Assembly: GCA_025210485.1 (NCBI GenBank) | Contig: JAOARN010000121.1 | Coordinates: 1-64,000 of the forward strand | Direction: 5' to 3' | From: Marinifilaceae bacterium | GTDB taxonomy: Bacteria > Bacteroidota > Bacteroidia > Bacteroidales > Marinifilaceae | DNA length: 64,000 nt | Shown here: positions 39,444-51,215 of the stretch, one piece after another | Numbering within the stretch: the first letter of the stretch is position 1 | Layout of the letters: each line of letters starts with the position of its first letter | The notes under the pieces: model-generated | The model's database searches: none | Seen by the model: the letters and a program-made list of their open reading frames with translations, nothing else | What the model was told of the DNA's origin: nothing | Position numbers and translations under genes: made by a program

Positions 39444-39644
39444 ATGAACATTATTCTTAATGGTAATCAATTAGAAATTACCAACAATAGTCTGATAAAC
39501 TTACTTAAATCAAATTCAATTGCTATAAAGCAAGGAATAGCCGTCGCTGTTAATAATAGAATCGTGCGCTTTAGTGATATTCCTGAATTTTCTCTAAAGG
39601 AAAATGATAATATTTTAATAATTTCTGCTACTAGCGGAGGGTAA
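39444..39644 (+). CDS. thiS: Sulfur carrier protein ThiS
   Basis: 66 residues from ATG 39444 (MNIILNGNQLEI); an upstream start would run into the riboswitch hairpin. Ubiquitin-like fold, ending in the required Gly-Gly (ISATSGG), which is adenylated and thiocarboxylated to give sulfur for the thiazole. First gene of the operon; a 266-bp gap with no recognisable feature separates it from thiC. Confidence 0.93.
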   Translation: MNIILNGNQLEITNNSLINLLKSNSIAIKQGIAVAVNNRIVRFSDIPEFSLKENDNILIISATSGG

Positions 39645-39904
39645 TTAAAAGATAGTTAAGGTTTATAAGTTTAGTTAGTACATTTTTATTAATTAGATTA
39701 TCATTGTTAAAAAATATCTAATTAACAAAAGATATATTTATTTAATACTTTTTATTCGATTAAATATCAAAATAAAGATGAACTTATAGTTTTATTATAG
39801 TTTGTCGACTTCAATCTTTATTCGAGCTAAACCACAAATGTCTCATTATTAATTCTTTACAACAACACAATTCTTGTATCAAAAAAAATCCTAATCTAAA
39901 ATAA

Positions 39905-41707
<1,803 letters not shown>

Positions 41708-41710
41708 AAT

Positions 41711-42307
41711 ATGGAAATAAGAATAATTAGTTTTCCTCAGTATTTTAGTAATGAAGGAATTATAATAAATAATATTTTAGCAAATTATCCAATAAAACTA
41801 CATTTAAGAAAACCTCAATCTAGCAGAGATGAGTATATGAAATTTATTCATAGTATAAATGAAAAATATTGGGAAAAGCTAGTTATTCACAACTATCATG
41901 AAGATTTCAATAATATTACTAGCTTAAAAAACTTCCACTTTAACACCTATAGTCGGAATAAAGCGAATAAATTTGAAGGAGCAATAAAATCAACATCCTG
42001 TCACTCTTTTACAGAAATACTTAGCTGCCAATCCGACTTTAACACCATGTTTATAAGTCCAATATTTGATAGTATTTCAAAAATAGATTATAAATCGAAT
42101 TTCGAATCTAAGGAAATAGTAGAATTTATAGATAAGAATCCCCTATCAAAAATTGTTGCATTAGGTGGCATAACTGCGGAAAATATGAAATTGGTTCAAT
42201 TATGGGGATTTAAAGCAATCGCAGTTTTAGGTTACATCTGGAACATCGAGACAATTAAAAATACAAATTTAATATTTGAAAGAATTGATAAATTATTTGA
42301 AGTATAA
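41711..42307 (+). CDS. ThiE/TenI-like protein
   Basis: 198 residues with a TIM-barrel thiamin phosphate synthase-like pattern: STSCHSFTEI, MFISPIFDSISK and VALGGITAENM. It lacks the H-L-G motif and several residues of its ThiE neighbour, so it may be a TenI-like or divergent paralogue rather than the main synthase. TenI aromatises the thiazole in Bacillus; here the role is inferred only. Placed between thiC and thiE, 2 nt before thiE. Confidence 0.75.
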   Translation: MEIRIISFPQYFSNEGIIINNILANYPIKLHLRKPQSSRDEYMKFIHSINEKYWEKLVIHNYHEDFNNITSLKNFHFNTYSRNKANKFEGAIKSTSCHSFTEILSCQSDFNTMFISPIFDSISKIDYKSNFESKEIVEFIDKNPLSKIVALGGITAENMKLVQLWGFKAIAVLGYIWNIETIKNTNLIFERIDKLFEV

Positions 42308-42309
42308 AT

Positions 42310-42921
42310 ATGAAGAAACCCTACTTACAATATATAAGTCAAGATAATAAAAACATTAGTCATTCAATGCAAGCCAAATTAGTATTTGAAAGAGGTATTG
42401 AATGGGTGCAAATACGAATGAAGAACAAATCAGAATCAGATATTTGTATAGAACTAGAAAAAGCGATGAAATATGCCCAACAATATGATGGAAAAATTAT
42501 TATAAATGATAATGTAAAACTTGCAAAACAGTTTAAAACCCATGGTTTACATCTAGGAATGAAAGATACCCCGGTTGATAAGGCACGACAGATTCTTTCC
42601 CAAGATATAATTATCGGAGGTACAGCAAATAACCTAGATGATGTTAAACTCCAAATAGAGAGAGGTGCAGATTATATCGGATTAGGTCCATACAGGTATA
42701 CAAAAACAAAAAAAAACCTAAGTCCAATCATTCAGCCTAGTCAATATAATGAAATAGTTGACTACATGAATTTCAATAACTATGAAGTTCCATTGATTGC
42801 AGTTGGAGGAATAAACTATGATGATATTACTCAGATTATAAATATCGGTTTATCAGGAGCGGCTATATCTGGTTATATTTTGAAAAAAATAGAAAACACA
42901 CTTAAAACTAAAATATCATAA
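42310..42921 (+). CDS. thiE: Thiamin phosphate synthase ThiE
   Basis: 203 residues. Joins HMP-PP and thiazole phosphate. Visible: VQIRMKNKSE, IINDNVKLAKQFKTHGLHLGMKD, IIGGTANNLDD, ADYIGLGPYRYTKTKKNLSP and AVGGINYDDI. The 'GPYRYTKTKKNLSP' variant is common in Bacteroidetes. Member of the thi operon, 41 nt before thiG. Confidence 0.93.
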   Translation: MKKPYLQYISQDNKNISHSMQAKLVFERGIEWVQIRMKNKSESDICIELEKAMKYAQQYDGKIIINDNVKLAKQFKTHGLHLGMKDTPVDKARQILSQDIIIGGTANNLDDVKLQIERGADYIGLGPYRYTKTKKNLSPIIQPSQYNEIVDYMNFNNYEVPLIAVGGINYDDITQIINIGLSGAAISGYILKKIENTLKTKIS

Positions 42922-42962
42922 TATAAATACTCTTGAAAGAATATTATTAAAAATTTAAATAC

Positions 42963-43739
42963 ATGAAAAACTTAATAATAGCAAACAAAGAATTTGAATC
43001 CAGATTATTCTTAGGAACAGGAAAATTTGGCTCTAATGATTTAATGGAAAAGGCTATCAAATCTGCAGAAACAGAAATGGTAACAGTGGCTCTTAAGCGA
43101 GTTGATATTAATAATAAAAATGATGATGTTTTAAATCATATTAATCCCGATAAAATAAACTTACTTCCAAATACATCTGGTGTCAGAACAGCAAAAGAAG
43201 CTGTTTTTGCGGCAGAACTTGCAAGAGAAGCATTACAAACTAATTGGTTGAAATTGGAGATTCATCCAGATCCAAAATATCTTTTACCAGATAGTGAAGA
43301 AACATTAAAGGCTACTAAAGAATTGGTTAAACTAGGATTTATTGTTTTGCCATATATTCAAGCCGACCCAGTGTTATGTAAAAAACTTGAAGATGTGGGA
43401 ACTGCAGCTGTAATGCCATTAGGTTCTCCTATAGGTTCAAATAATGGACTCCAGACAATAGACTTTTTGAAAATAATAATCGAACAGTCAAATGTACCTG
43501 TAGTTGTTGATGCAGGTATAGGTGCTCCATCGCATGCTGCGTATGCAATGGAAATAGGTGCTGATGCAGTTCTTGTAAATACAGCCATAGCCGCTTCAAA
43601 AAACCCTATAGAAATGGCTGAAGCTTTCAAGCTAGCTGTTAAATCGGGACGTATGGCGTATAAAGCAAAATTAGCAGAAGCATCATATTCTGCTAATGCC
43701 AGTAGTCCTATTATTAATTTTCTTGAAGGATTAGAATAA
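42963..43739 (+). CDS. thiG: Thiazole synthase ThiG
   Basis: 258 residues. TIM barrel that makes the thiazole from DXP, dehydroglycine and ThiS thiocarboxylate. Features are the N-terminal [19 protein letters not shown] (Schiff-base lysine region), [35 protein letters not shown] and [28 protein letters not shown]. Stop overlaps the thiH start (TAATG). Confidence 0.96.
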   Translation: MKNLIIANKEFESRLFLGTGKFGSNDLMEKAIKSAETEMVTVALKRVDINNKNDDVLNHINPDKINLLPNTSGVRTAKEAVFAAELAREALQTNWLKLEIHPDPKYLLPDSEETLKATKELVKLGFIVLPYIQADPVLCKKLEDVGTAAVMPLGSPIGSNNGLQTIDFLKIIIEQSNVPVVVDAGIGAPSHAAYAMEIGADAVLVNTAIAASKNPIEMAEAFKLAVKSGRMAYKAKLAEASYSANASSPIINFLEGLE

Positions 43740-44860
43740 TGAAAAAAAGTTTTTACGATATACTTAAGAGTCATGATTGGAATGAAATGACTAAAAGTAT
43801 ATATTCTAAAAGAGATGAAGATGTTGAAAAAGCTTTATCTAAGACAAGTCTAAATTTGGAAGATTTTAAAGCCTTAATTTCTCCTTCTGCAGAAAAATAT
43901 TTAGCTCAAATGATTGAGAAAAGTATGTATCTCAGTCAAAAACGTTTTGGAAAAACCATTCAATTTTACATACCTCTATATCTATCTAATTCTTGCAACA
44001 ATAATTGTGTTTACTGTGGTTTCAATCATTCTAATAAATTTGACAGAACTATCTTAAATACAAACCAAGCAATCGAAGAAGCAAATGTTATAAAAAAGAT
44101 GGGGTTTGAACATATTCTTCTTGTAACAGGCGAGGATTCGAAAAATTGTGGAGTGAATTATCTTAAAGATATTATGTCCGAACTGAAAAAAATATTCGCA
44201 CACATATCTATCGAAGTTCAGCCAATGGAAACTGATGAATATATGAGCCTAGTAAAAGAAAATTTAAATACAGTTTATGTTTATCAGGAAACCTATAGAG
44301 AAGAAACCTACAAATCCTATCATCCTAAAGGGAAAAAATCGAATTTCAAGTATCGACTAGAAACTCCAGACAGATTGGGTATAGCGGGTGTACATAAAAT
44401 AGGAATTGGATGTTTGTTGGGACTCGAAGATTGGAGAACGGATAGTTTTTGTACTGCAATGCACTTAGATTATTTGGAACGTAACTACTGGAAAACCAAA
44501 TACTCTCTATCTTTTCCTAGGCTAAGACCTCATGCTGGAAGTTTTCAACCAAATCATAAAACAAATCAACGAAACTTGGTTCAATTAATATGTGCTTATC
44601 GTTTATTTAAAGAATCTGTCGAAATTTCCTTATCTACTCGTGAAGAAGCTAGTTTTAGAGATAAGATGATAAAATATGGAGTTACCTCTTATAGTGCTGG
44701 ATCAAAAACAAACCCTGGTGGATATACAGAAGATACAAATAGTTTAGAACAGTTTTCAGTTGATGATTCTCGGACTCCTGAAGAAATAGAAACTGCTATA
44801 AAAAATACTGGATATGAAGTAATCTGGAAAGATTGGGACAGTTTTATGCAAACTTTATAA
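43739..44860 (+). CDS. thiH: 2-iminoacetate synthase ThiH
   Basis: 373 residues. Radical SAM protein with C-N-N-N-C-V-Y-C at about 84-91; cleaves tyrosine to dehydroglycine. Its use instead of ThiO glycine oxidase fits anaerobic ability. Related to HydG, but length and operon place it as ThiH. It is the last gene before a hairpin; thiF and thiD are not in this window. Confidence 0.95.
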   Translation: MKKSFYDILKSHDWNEMTKSIYSKRDEDVEKALSKTSLNLEDFKALISPSAEKYLAQMIEKSMYLSQKRFGKTIQFYIPLYLSNSCNNNCVYCGFNHSNKFDRTILNTNQAIEEANVIKKMGFEHILLVTGEDSKNCGVNYLKDIMSELKKIFAHISIEVQPMETDEYMSLVKENLNTVYVYQETYREETYKSYHPKGKKSNFKYRLETPDRLGIAGVHKIGIGCLLGLEDWRTDSFCTAMHLDYLERNYWKTKYSLSFPRLRPHAGSFQPNHKTNQRNLVQLICAYRLFKESVEISLSTREEASFRDKMIKYGVTSYSAGSKTNPGGYTEDTNSLEQFSVDDSRTPEEIETAIKNTGYEVIWKDWDSFMQTL

Positions 44861-44885
44861 ATATCTATACAAACTGTTAATTATC

Positions 44886-44928
44886 TATTATAAAGAGCTG
44901 TATCCGATATTTACTGCTCTTTATAATA
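44886..44928. terminator. Terminator after thiH
   Basis: TATTATAAAGAGC ... GCTCTTTATAATA, a 13-bp perfect stem with 17-nt loop; no long T-run beyond the stem itself. Confidence 0.6.
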
Positions 44929-45015
44929 GTGTAATTATATCAATGTGATTTACTTCATTCGTAGTAACTTAAATTATGATTCCATACACAACTAGTTCTT
45001 TTGATTATATAAACT

Positions 45016-46326
45016 TTACATATCATCTAAAGACAAGCCTATGTATTCTATTTCATATTCTCTAAATTTATTTACAATTGAAGAGGATTTATTCTTTAAA
45101 ATTTCCAAATTTATTCGATCTTTATTTCGTTTTACTTCTATAAAGGCTATTTTATTGTCAGTTTCATTGAGCGCTACAATATCTATTTCATTCTTATTTC
45201 CTCTTTCCCAATATGTTCCAATAGTACCATAATATCTATCTTGAATTATCTTATTAAAAAAATATTTTTCTAATATTATTCCTGAATATGTATTATAATC
45301 TCGTTCAACAATATTTTTCAGATATTTAATATTGCCTATTTCAACGGCACCTCTATACTTATAAACAAATCTAAACCAAAAATTCAAGAAATTATCTTTT
45401 ATTCTATACTTTACTGATCTACTATTTGGCTTAGAAAAGATTGGCTTTACTTTTTCTATTAAACTATAATCCTTTTCAAGTCTATCTAAAAAACCACCAA
45501 TATTCTTTTCAAGTATGGACTCCATTTCTACCCTTGATGTTTTAGAAGATGCAATTAATGAAAGAATTGAAAAATAGTTACCATACTCCTTTCCAAATTC
45601 CTCTATTAAGACATTTTTACCTTCATCTAGGAATAAGGAATTTTCTGCAAATACATAATCTAAAATACTCTCTTTTGTAAAACACTCTTCTTCCACTAAA
45701 AGTTCAACATATTTTGCTACACCTCCTGTAACTAAATAAAAAGCAAGAAGATCTTCATTTGTATATTCAGGGTAATAATCATTTAAAATTTCCTTAAGTG
45801 TATCTATTGTAAATGCCTGTAGATGAATCCTTGCTGTAGCTCTACCAAAAAGAGGTTCTTTAGAATTTTCGAACAATTCAATTAGTAAAGAATATACAGA
45901 GCCACAAATCAATAAATTAATAGATGATTTATTCTTTTTTGAGTCCCAAATATTCTGCATTTCGCTATACACAGCAGGGTTAATAAAATTGAATTCTTGA
46001 AATTCATCTATAATAAGAGTAAAATGTTCCTTAGTAGATAAATCCATCAAAAAACCAAAAACCTCTTTGAAACTACTTAGTTTTCCATAAACCTCAACTT
46101 TAAGCTTATCTTTTATTTCATTCACAAATTCCTCACATAAAAGAGGTTCACTCTTCTTTGAAATAAAAAAATACAGAGACCTTGAGTTTTGAACTGATTT
46201 ATTAAGTAAGCTTGTTTTTCCAATACGCCTCCTACCTAACATAAATGTCATTTGTGCGGATTTCTTTGATTTATTCTCGTATTTTTTTAGTAATGCAAGC
46301 TCTTTTTCTCGATTATAAAACTTCAT
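45016..46326 (-). CDS. AAA ATPase with C-terminal PD-(D/E)xK-like domain (COG1672/DUF234 type)
   Basis: 436 residues. Walker A GRRRIGKTSLL (31-41), Walker B FTLIIDEFQEF (103-113), then LLICGSVYSLL and GRATARIHLQAF as in the archaeal-type ATPase_2 family. The C-terminus has a nuclease-like motif: YWERGNKNEIDIVAL ... IAFIEVKRN (D then E-x-K), matching DUF234. Members are scattered across Archaea, Thermotogae and Bacteroidetes with unknown function. It is a lone gene whose start codon is preceded, 18-23 nt upstream, by the first 15-bp palindrome array. The flanking mobile remnant suggests an accessory island. Confidence 0.85.
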   Translation of the reverse strand: MKFYNREKELALLKKYENKSKKSAQMTFMLGRRRIGKTSLLNKSVQNSRSLYFFISKKSEPLLCEEFVNEIKDKLKVEVYGKLSSFKEVFGFLMDLSTKEHFTLIIDEFQEFNFINPAVYSEMQNIWDSKKNKSSINLLICGSVYSLLIELFENSKEPLFGRATARIHLQAFTIDTLKEILNDYYPEYTNEDLLAFYLVTGGVAKYVELLVEEECFTKESILDYVFAENSLFLDEGKNVLIEEFGKEYGNYFSILSLIASSKTSRVEMESILEKNIGGFLDRLEKDYSLIEKVKPIFSKPNSRSVKYRIKDNFLNFWFRFVYKYRGAVEIGNIKYLKNIVERDYNTYSGIILEKYFFNKIIQDRYYGTIGTYWERGNKNEIDIVALNETDNKIAFIEVKRNKDRINLEILKNKSSSIVNKFREYEIEYIGLSLDDM

Positions 46327-46343
46327 GTTTCTAATATTTAAAA

Positions 46344-46462
46344 GTATTTTATAGTAATGCAGGTTACTGTAATTTGGGTTACTATAATGACAAAGGTACT
46401 ATATTTTTTTGTTATTTAATAACGCAACCTTTGTTACGATAACTCCTGTTACTATAAAATAC
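46344..46462. repeat. Palindrome arrays A and B, forming a 119-bp inverted element
   Basis: Outer arms are the perfect 14-bp inverted pair GTATTTTATAGTAA (46344-46357) and TTACTATAAAATAC (46449-46462). Inside, array A has cores TTATAGTAA, TTACTGTAA, TTACTATAA at 46349, 46364, 46379, and array B has TTACGATAA and TTACTATAA at 46434 and 46449: all 15 bp apart within an array. The centre also has CAAAGG/CCTTTG. The element is just upstream of the ATPase ATG, so it could be its operator, or a MITE-like unit. Confidence 0.75.
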
Positions 46463-46640
46463 AACTTGTAATCCTTACTATATGGCTATTATAACTTGAA
46501 TTTGATTTCCAAATATTTATTTGAAAGTTAATAATTAAAGAATATCTACAGAGTAATATATCAGATGTTTTTATAAGCTCAAGTAATCCACTAGCTGACA
46601 ATAAATTATTTACTTCTATAATATTCAATCGTAAATAAAC

Positions 46641-46723
46641 TTGTAATAACTGACATGTAGTAATTCTCGTTACAGTAACGGGTATTACCATAACAAGAGT
46701 TGCTGTAATTTATATTGTAAATA
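46641..46723 (+). repeat. Palindrome array C
   Basis: Cores at 46655 (ATGTAGTAA), 46670 (TTACAGTAA), 46685 (TTACCATAA), 46700 (TTGCTGTAA) and 46715 (TTGTAAATA), with a degenerate one at 46641. The period is exactly 15 bp, each core followed by a different 6-nt spacer. More degenerate than D and E. Confidence 0.75.
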
Positions 46724-46869
46724 TACAAAGCCTGACAACTTGAAAAATTTAGCTCACTACAATTGATTAAAAAAAACAGAACCTTAGAAAAAAACCCATA
46801 ACACACATAAATATCTGCATAATAACTACATAGCAAATCTAACAATAATTCCACTTATATTAAATCAAA

Positions 46870-46930
46870 TTATAGTAACTATCATTACCGTAACACAGAT
46901 TACTGTAACTTACATTACAATAAAAAATAC
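46870..46930 (+). repeat. Palindrome array D
   Basis: Four cores exactly 15 bp apart: TTATAGTAA (46870), TTACCGTAA (46885), TTACTGTAA (46900), TTACAATAA (46915), ending in AAAATAC. Spacers between cores differ. The same order of cores recurs in array E, 1.3 kb away on the other side of the ISAs1 remnant. Confidence 0.8.
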
Positions 46931-47074
46931 CAACTAGTTCTATACATTTCATGAGCATGGGCTTTCTCATGAGAGCGTAGATCCATATTTAAAACACGTA
47001 AATATTGTTATTTATATTAGTTTTCCGTGTTTCTAAAATTATATTTAATATTATAACGGTGATATAAAACAAGA
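46931..47074. other. Short non-coding stretch before the ISAs1 remnant
   Basis: Contains a 7-bp hairpin TCATGAG ... CTCATGA (46949-46972). No inverted repeat matching the far end of the transposase remnant was found. Confidence 0.35.
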
Positions 47075-48176
47075 ATGAATACAATAAATAAGTATTTTTC
47101 AGAACTAGAGGATTTCAGACGAGCGAAGAGTGTAAAATAAATTTTTGATTAAAATAATATCTCCAACTATTACAGCAAGCATTTGTGGATTTTCAAACCT
47201 GAGGTGATATTTCTAATTTTGGAAACAAAAAAATCAAATGGTTGCGAAAAATTTTCCCATATGAGAATGGCATACCTTCAAAAGATACAACTAGTCGTTT
47301 TTATAATCATATCAGTTTAGAAAAACTAACTAAATATTTTGTGAATTGGGTAAAGTATATATCTAAAATAGCTAAGCGTGAGATTATAAGTATCGATGAA
47401 AGGATTATTAGGGGCGGGGAAAACACAGGGAATAAATCATTGATTCATATTGTTTCAGCATAGGCAAATACAGCCAGAATTTCATTTGATCGATTAAAGT
47501 AGGTGTAGAATAAAACGAAATAACAGCAATTACAATGCTTTTAGATAAACTTGAATTATATAAATGTTTTGAACTATCGATGCAATGGGCTGTCAAACAG
47601 AAATTGCAAAAGATATTGATTTTCTGGACGACACATACATGTTAATAGCAAAGGAAAATCAGAAAGAGTTGTATGAAAATATAAAAGATAGATTTCTCGA
47701 ATGCGATGATAAAATCGAAGATTTTGATTTTGGACATAGTAGAATTGAAACCAGAAAAGCTTCTGTTATTACTGATTTTTAGCACATAGAAAGACCGAAG
47801 CGTTGGCAGAATTTAACTTGTGTTATAAATGTCGAATCAGAAAGATATATAAAGAAAGACGGAACTATTCAAAAATCAGAAAGATACTACATAGCAAATG
47901 GGAACCTGAATCCAAATAAAGCTCGAGAATTATCACTGAAACATTAGGGTGTTGAAAATAATCTGCATTGGCAAATAGATGTCTCTGTTAATCAAGATAA
48001 GCAAAGGAAGATAGAGGGTAATTCTTCTGAGAATATTTCTTTAATAAATAAAAATCACTCTTAGCATATTGAAGAAGGATAAATCTTTTAAGGCCAGTAT
48101 TAGGTCAAAGAGACTTAATGCTATTTTGAATATGGTGTATATTGAAAAACTTTTAAAAACTCATACAGATATCTAA
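47075..48176 (+). pseudogene. Decayed ISAs1-family transposase
   Basis: Readable pieces over three frames match the ISAs1 (H-repeat-associated) family in order: FSELEDFRRAKSVK then stop; PTITASICGFSNLR; GDISNFGNKKIKWLRK with FPYENGIPSKDTTSR; ISIDERIIRGG; HIVSA then stop; MGCQTEIAKDI with AKENQKELYENIKDR; FGHSRIETRKASVITDF then stop; GVENNLHWQIDVSVNQD; and the tail ending KLLKTHTDI with TAA at 48174. At least five stops or frameshifts, so inactive. Array E begins right after the final stop. Confidence 0.9.
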
Positions 48177-48236
48177 TTATAGTAACTCATATTACCGTAA
48201 CCCTAGTTACTGTAAACAACATTGCGATAAAACACA
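48177..48236 (+). repeat. Palindrome array E
   Basis: Cores TTATAGTAA (48177), TTACCGTAA (48192), TTACTGTAA (48207), TTGCGATAA (48222), exactly 15 bp apart and ending in AAACAC. Same core order and direction as array D, different spacers. Confidence 0.8.
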
Positions 48237-48312
48237 AATTAATTTTTAAATATACTATATGAGATAATTTTAATTCAGATAAAGACAACTTAATTGCACA
48301 AAATACATTACA

Positions 48313-48345
48313 AAAAAAGTGTTAACCCTAAAAGGCTAACACTTT
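48313..48345 (-). terminator. Terminator after valS
   Basis: AAAGTGTTA ... TAACACTTT stem; on the minus strand followed by TTTTTTG. It is 24 nt past the valS stop. Confidence 0.75.
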
Positions 48346-48368
48346 ACTCTATTATTTTTAGCTTAACA

Positions 48369-50984
48369 TTATTTTAAACTAGCTAATCTTTCCTCCAAAA
48401 CTTTAATTTTAGCTTCAGCATCTTGTTGTTTTTTCTTCTCAACAGCAACAACTTTTTCTGGTGCATTATTAACAAATCTCTCATTTGAAAGCTTCTTATT
48501 AACACCAATCAAAAATCCTTTAGTATATTTTAATTCTTCTTCAATTTTTGAAATCTCTTCTTCGATATCAACCATGTCTCCTAGAGGAACAAAATATTCT
48601 ACTGAATCAACAATAAAAGAAATTGCACCTTTTTCGCTCTCGTCAACATGTTTGATTTCAGACAAATTAGCCATCTTACTAATCAAAGCATTATATGTTG
48701 AATTATGACTAGTATTTTTATAGTCAAGAACTAAAGATTCTTTGAAAGCAATATTATTTTTCTTTCTGATATTTCTTACATTGGTTATTATTTCTTGTAC
48801 CTTTTCAAACTCAGAAATTAAATTTTGATCATATTTTTTGAATTCAGGTAGAACAGACACCATAATACTTTCTTCATCTTTACGGTCTGAAAGTAATTGC
48901 CAAATCTCCTCAGTAACAAATGGTGTATATGGATGAATTAACTGCATTAATCTTTCTAAAATGGAGATTGTTGATTCATAAGTTAATTTATCAATAGGTT
49001 GTCCATAAGCTGGCTTAACTGATTCCAAATACCATGAAGAAAAATCATCTCTAATCAATGTATAGATAGTCATCAATGCTTCACTAATTCTATATTGAGC
49101 GAATTGTTGTTCTAGTACTTCATATGTTTTTGATAGTTTATCTTCAAACCATTTTACAGCAATTTGTGCATATTCTGGTTGTTCTATCTGCTCAACATTC
49201 CATGATTTAACCAATCGGAATGAATTCCATATTTTAGTGATAAAGTTTCTTCCTTGTTCTGGCAAACTTTCATCAAATAATAAATCTCCACCTGCAGGAG
49301 AACATAGTAACATTCCTACACGTACCCCATCAGCACCATACTTTGCTATCAAATCAAGAGGATCTGGTGAATTACCTAATGATTTAGACATTTTTCTACG
49401 TTGACTATCACGAACTATTCCTGTAAGATATACATTATTAAATGGTTTTTCACCTTTATATTCATAACCAGCAATAATCATTCTAGCTATCCAGAAAAAT
49501 AAAATATCAGGACCACTAACTAAATCATTTGTTGGATAATAATAATTTATATCTTTATTATCTGGATTTCTAATTCCATCAAATACAGATATAGGCCATA
49601 ACCAAGAAGAAAACCAAGTATCTAATACATCTTCATCTTGTTTTAATTCATCTGCAGTATAATCTTTTCCTGTTTTCTCTTTAGCCTTAAGTATTGCTTC
49701 GTCTGAATTTTTAGCTACAATGTGTCCTCCTTCAGGAAGGTAATAAACAGGTATTCTTTGTCCCCACCATAATTGTCTAGAGATACACCAATCTTTCACA
49801 TTCTCCATCCAGTGTTTATAGGTATTTTTAAACTTAGCTGGATGTAATTGGATATCATCATTCATTACATGCTCAAGAGCAGGCTTAGCAAGCTCGGTCA
49901 TTTTTAAGAACCACTGCATACTTAATTTAGGCTCAATTGCTGCATCTGTTCTTTCTGAATAACCTACTTTATTTACGTAGTCTTCTATTTTTTCAAGATT
50001 GCCTGCTTTTTCCAATTCTGGAATAATAGCATCTCTAACCTCAAATCTATCCATTCCAACAAACATCTGAGCTGCTTCACTCAATGTTCCATTATCATTA
50101 AATATATCTATTGATTCGAGATTATGTCTATGCCCTATTTCGTAATCATTAATATCGTGAGCAGGAGTTATTTTCAAAGCACCTGTACCGAATTCCATAT
50201 CCACATATTCATCTTGAATAATTGGAACAGTTCTATTAACAAGAGGTACAATAACTTTTTTACCTTTTAAGTGTTGAAATCGCTCATCTTTTGGATTTAC
50301 ACATACCGCAGTATCTCCAAGTATAGTTTCTGGTCGAGTAGTTGCAATAATTAAATAATTATCCTCACCTTCGATTTGGTATCTCAAATAATATAATTTG
50401 GACTGAACTTCTTTATGAATAACTTCTTCGTCAGAAACAGCAGTTTGAGCAGCTGGATCCCAATTAACCATTCTAACACCTCTGTAAATAAGTCCTTTTT
50501 CATACAAATCAATAAAAGTATCAATCACAGATTCGTATAGAGATTCATCCATAGTAAAACTAGTTCTATCCCAATCACAAGAAGCACCTAATCTTTTTAA
50601 TTGTTCTAGTATTATACCACCATGCTTTTCTTTCCATTCCCAAGCATGTTTCATAAAATCATCTCTAGTTAAATCAGATTTGCTTATCCCCTCTTGTTTT
50701 AGTTTGTTCACAACCTTAGCTTCTGTAGCAATAGAAGCATGATCAGTACCAGGAACCCAACAAGCATTTTTACCCTTAATACGGGCTCTGCGGACCAATA
50801 CATCCTGAATCGTATTATTTAGCATATGTCCCATATGCAAGACACCAGTGACATTTGGTGGTGGAATTACTATTGTATAAGGCTCACGACTATCAGGCTC
50901 TGAGTGGAAAAATCTCTTTTCCATCCAATGCTTATACCATTTTTCTTCCGAATCAGCAGGATTGTACTTAGTTGGAATTTCCAT
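48369..50984 (-). CDS. valS: Valyl-tRNA synthetase
   Basis: 871 residues, class I. HIGH-like motif is HMGHMLNN (about 50-57), KMSKS loop [12 protein letters not shown] (about 531-542). The editing domain has [16 protein letters not shown] and [14 protein letters not shown]. The C-terminus is a coiled coil ([21 protein letters not shown]...), usual for ValRS. Stand-alone gene with candidate promoter ~145 nt upstream. Confidence 0.97.
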   Translation of the reverse strand: MEIPTKYNPADSEEKWYKHWMEKRFFHSEPDSREPYTIVIPPPNVTGVLHMGHMLNNTIQDVLVRRARIKGKNACWVPGTDHASIATEAKVVNKLKQEGISKSDLTRDDFMKHAWEWKEKHGGIILEQLKRLGASCDWDRTSFTMDESLYESVIDTFIDLYEKGLIYRGVRMVNWDPAAQTAVSDEEVIHKEVQSKLYYLRYQIEGEDNYLIIATTRPETILGDTAVCVNPKDERFQHLKGKKVIVPLVNRTVPIIQDEYVDMEFGTGALKITPAHDINDYEIGHRHNLESIDIFNDNGTLSEAAQMFVGMDRFEVRDAIIPELEKAGNLEKIEDYVNKVGYSERTDAAIEPKLSMQWFLKMTELAKPALEHVMNDDIQLHPAKFKNTYKHWMENVKDWCISRQLWWGQRIPVYYLPEGGHIVAKNSDEAILKAKEKTGKDYTADELKQDEDVLDTWFSSWLWPISVFDGIRNPDNKDINYYYPTNDLVSGPDILFFWIARMIIAGYEYKGEKPFNNVYLTGIVRDSQRRKMSKSLGNSPDPLDLIAKYGADGVRVGMLLCSPAGGDLLFDESLPEQGRNFITKIWNSFRLVKSWNVEQIEQPEYAQIAVKWFEDKLSKTYEVLEQQFAQYRISEALMTIYTLIRDDFSSWYLESVKPAYGQPIDKLTYESTISILERLMQLIHPYTPFVTEEIWQLLSDRKDEESIMVSVLPEFKKYDQNLISEFEKVQEIITNVRNIRKKNNIAFKESLVLDYKNTSHNSTYNALISKMANLSEIKHVDESEKGAISFIVDSVEYFVPLGDMVDIEEEISKIEEELKYTKGFLIGVNKKLSNERFVNNAPEKVVAVEKKKQQDAEAKIKVLEERLASLK

Positions 50985-51130
50985 TTTTTAATTATTTAAA
51001 GATTTGATTATTTATTTCATTAAAATACTTTGACACTATTTTAAAAATTCAACTAGTTAATATATTAGTTTAATCTTTAAAAGAGGGATATTATTGATTT
51101 AATATTTATTAGACCAATAATTAAGGAAGG

Positions 51131-51138
51131 CAAAAGTA
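51131..51138 (-). promoter_or_regulatory. Candidate -7 promoter element for valS
   Basis: Minus strand TACTTTTG, a match to TAnnTTTG, just after the preceding gene's terminator; gives a leader of about 140 nt. Confidence 0.4.
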
Positions 51139-51164
51139 AAAAATAATAGTGTTATATCATAAAT

Positions 51165-51196
51165 AAAAAAGCTCGACTTAATGTCGAGCTTTTTTA
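51165..51196 (-). terminator. Terminator after the GT5-domain gene
   Basis: GCTCGAC-TTAAT-GTCGAGC flanked by A6 and T7; 20 nt past the stop codon on the minus strand. Confidence 0.88.
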
Positions 51197-51215
51197 CTAG
51201 TATATAGGTGTTTTT

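Noticed and set aside
41711-42307. Pseudogene of thiE
   Set aside because: The frame is intact over 198 codons and keeps barrel motifs (SPIFDSISK, GGITAENM), so it is treated as a divergent but real paralogue.
43739-44860. HydG hydrogenase maturase
   Set aside because: ThiH and HydG are homologous, but the 373-residue length and the position directly after thiG identify ThiH.
46344-48236. CRISPR array
   Set aside because: Cores are only 9 bp and spacers only 6 nt, cores vary, and there are no cas genes. Far below CRISPR repeat and spacer sizes.
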